From assembly GCF_037975245.1 (NCBI RefSeq), contig NC_092562.1, forward strand, positions 17,623,521 to 17,687,520: a stretch of 64,000 nucleotides of DNA, in the 5' to 3' direction. Positions within the stretch are counted from its first letter, which is position 1. Each line of letters opens with the position of its first letter. The stretch is from Apostichopus japonicus. Taxonomy: Eukaryota; Echinodermata; Holothuroidea; Aspidochirotida; Stichopodidae. Positions 63,752-64,000 of the stretch are shown here, one piece after another. The position numbers and the translations under genes were made by a program. A model generated the notes under the pieces. The model was given only the letters and a program-made list of their open reading frames with translations. It made no database searches and had not been told where the DNA came from.

Positions 63752-64000
63752 ACAGCAAGTGCCTACACGGGGAGCTGTAAGTATTAGTTAATCCACCTAA
63801 TATCTCAGTCCATACAGTGGCGCGATGGCTTGGCGCACTGTACGAGCTGATGATCGAGACTCTCTTTTGCATCCGTGGTTCGAACCCCGGGTGATGACGT
63901 CTTTTACAGCAAATGCCTACACGGGGAGCTGTAAGTATTAGTTAATCCACCTAATATCTCAGTCCATACGGTGGCGCGATGGCTTGGCGCACTGTACGAG

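Larger units (their letters stand above)
1..64000 (+). repeat. Tandem satellite array, 154/165-bp monomers, head-to-tail
   Basis: The entire window consists of one satellite family. Consecutive GACGTC landmarks are 165 bp apart for long monomers and 154 bp apart for short ones, giving roughly 400 units, all in the same direction. The consensus L unit is about 50% GC. Most monomers differ from it by zero to three bases. Apart from a 114-bp retrotransposon fragment present twice, no non-satellite sequence is seen, so every stretch without its own entry is ordinary satellite. Both window edges lie inside monomers, so the array continues outward. Known satellites with monomers near nucleosome length often occupy centromeric or pericentromeric heterochromatin. 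That location is an inference here. The family itself was not recognised. Confidence 0.98.
60178..64000 (+). repeat. 7117-bp higher-order repeat, second copy, cut by the window end
   Basis: The first 24 monomers follow the L/S order of the preceding copy exactly: LLSLS-LLLLS-LLLS-LLLS-LS-LLLS. Private differences include GATCTGATG near 61898 and CATCAGTGG near 62409. The copy is still in register at the window end, where ACGGTGGCG at 63968 matches 56851, so at least 3 kb more of it should lie beyond. Confidence 0.92.

Noticed and set aside
1-64000. CRISPR array
   Set aside because: The repeats are 154-165 bp and contiguous, with no unique spacers between short repeats and no cas genes. This is a eukaryotic satellite.
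1-64000. 5S rRNA or snRNA gene cluster
   Set aside because: The tandem organisation and Pol III-like boxes prompted the check, but I recognise no 5S, U-snRNA or 7SL sequence in the monomer, and the box arrangement is tRNA-type (A plus B), not the 5S type (A, intermediate element, C).
1-64000. Whole-window assembly artefact
   Set aside because: Long identical segments invite suspicion, but copies differ by private single-base changes, whole-monomer indels and distinct flanks, which fits real unequal exchange. The 1452-bp pair is the least certain and is flagged separately.

Overview
The whole 64-kb window is one uninterrupted head-to-tail satellite DNA array. Every monomer lies in the same orientation. 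I found no protein-coding gene, rRNA, complete tRNA or CRISPR array. The monomer has two length forms: a 165-bp long form (L) and a 154-bp short form (S). They differ by an 11-bp segment (GCCGATCTTTT) bounded by a TCTTTT direct repeat. At these lengths the window holds roughly 400 copies.

The source is a eukaryote, most likely an invertebrate animal. The grounds are the satellite organisation, a tRNA-derived (SINE-like) monomer with recognisable RNA polymerase III A-box and B-box sequences, a LINE-type 3' tail with target-site duplications, and no CpG depletion (about 11 CpG per 165 bp where about 10.4 are expected from base composition). I cannot name the species. The array could be pericentromeric, centromeric or other heterochromatin; the sequence alone does not decide.

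Each L monomer contains, in order: a TCTTTT..TCTTTT pyrimidine stretch ending in ACAG; a 21-nt segment ending at a perfect GTAAGTAT donor-like site; a 6-bp dyad (TATTAG/CTAATA); a stronger dyad (TACAGT..GCGC / GCGC..ACTGTA) whose inner part is a perfect tRNA D-arm; a decayed anticodon region with an internal TTTT; a B-box inside a perfect palindrome (GGTTCGAACC) abutting CCCGGG; then GATGACGTC leading into the next unit.

Sequence markers shared at fixed distances show nested higher-order repeats (HORs). Offsets of 2893/2398 and 2734/2741 bp occur in 0.5-10.5 kb, 1804/1474 bp in 12.5-16 kb, 1934/1441 bp in 16-20.5 kb, 1617 bp in 23.7-26.9 kb and 649 bp near 27-28.5 kb. Further right come 3069/2904 bp in 28.7-34.5 kb, 8983/8180/7862 bp linking 35-39 kb to 44-46.9 kb, 2398 bp in 39.6-43.6 kb, 1452 bp in 48.1-51 kb and 7117 bp in 52-64 kb. 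The last is a 44-monomer HOR (31 L, 13 S) whose L/S order repeats exactly in the second copy.

The only foreign sequence is a 114-bp 5'-truncated LINE-like 3' end at 38319-38432, flanked by an 8-bp target-site duplication. It was copied, together with neighbouring rearranged monomers, to 46181-46294. Short minus-strand reading frames arise from the repeat itself and are not annotated as genes.
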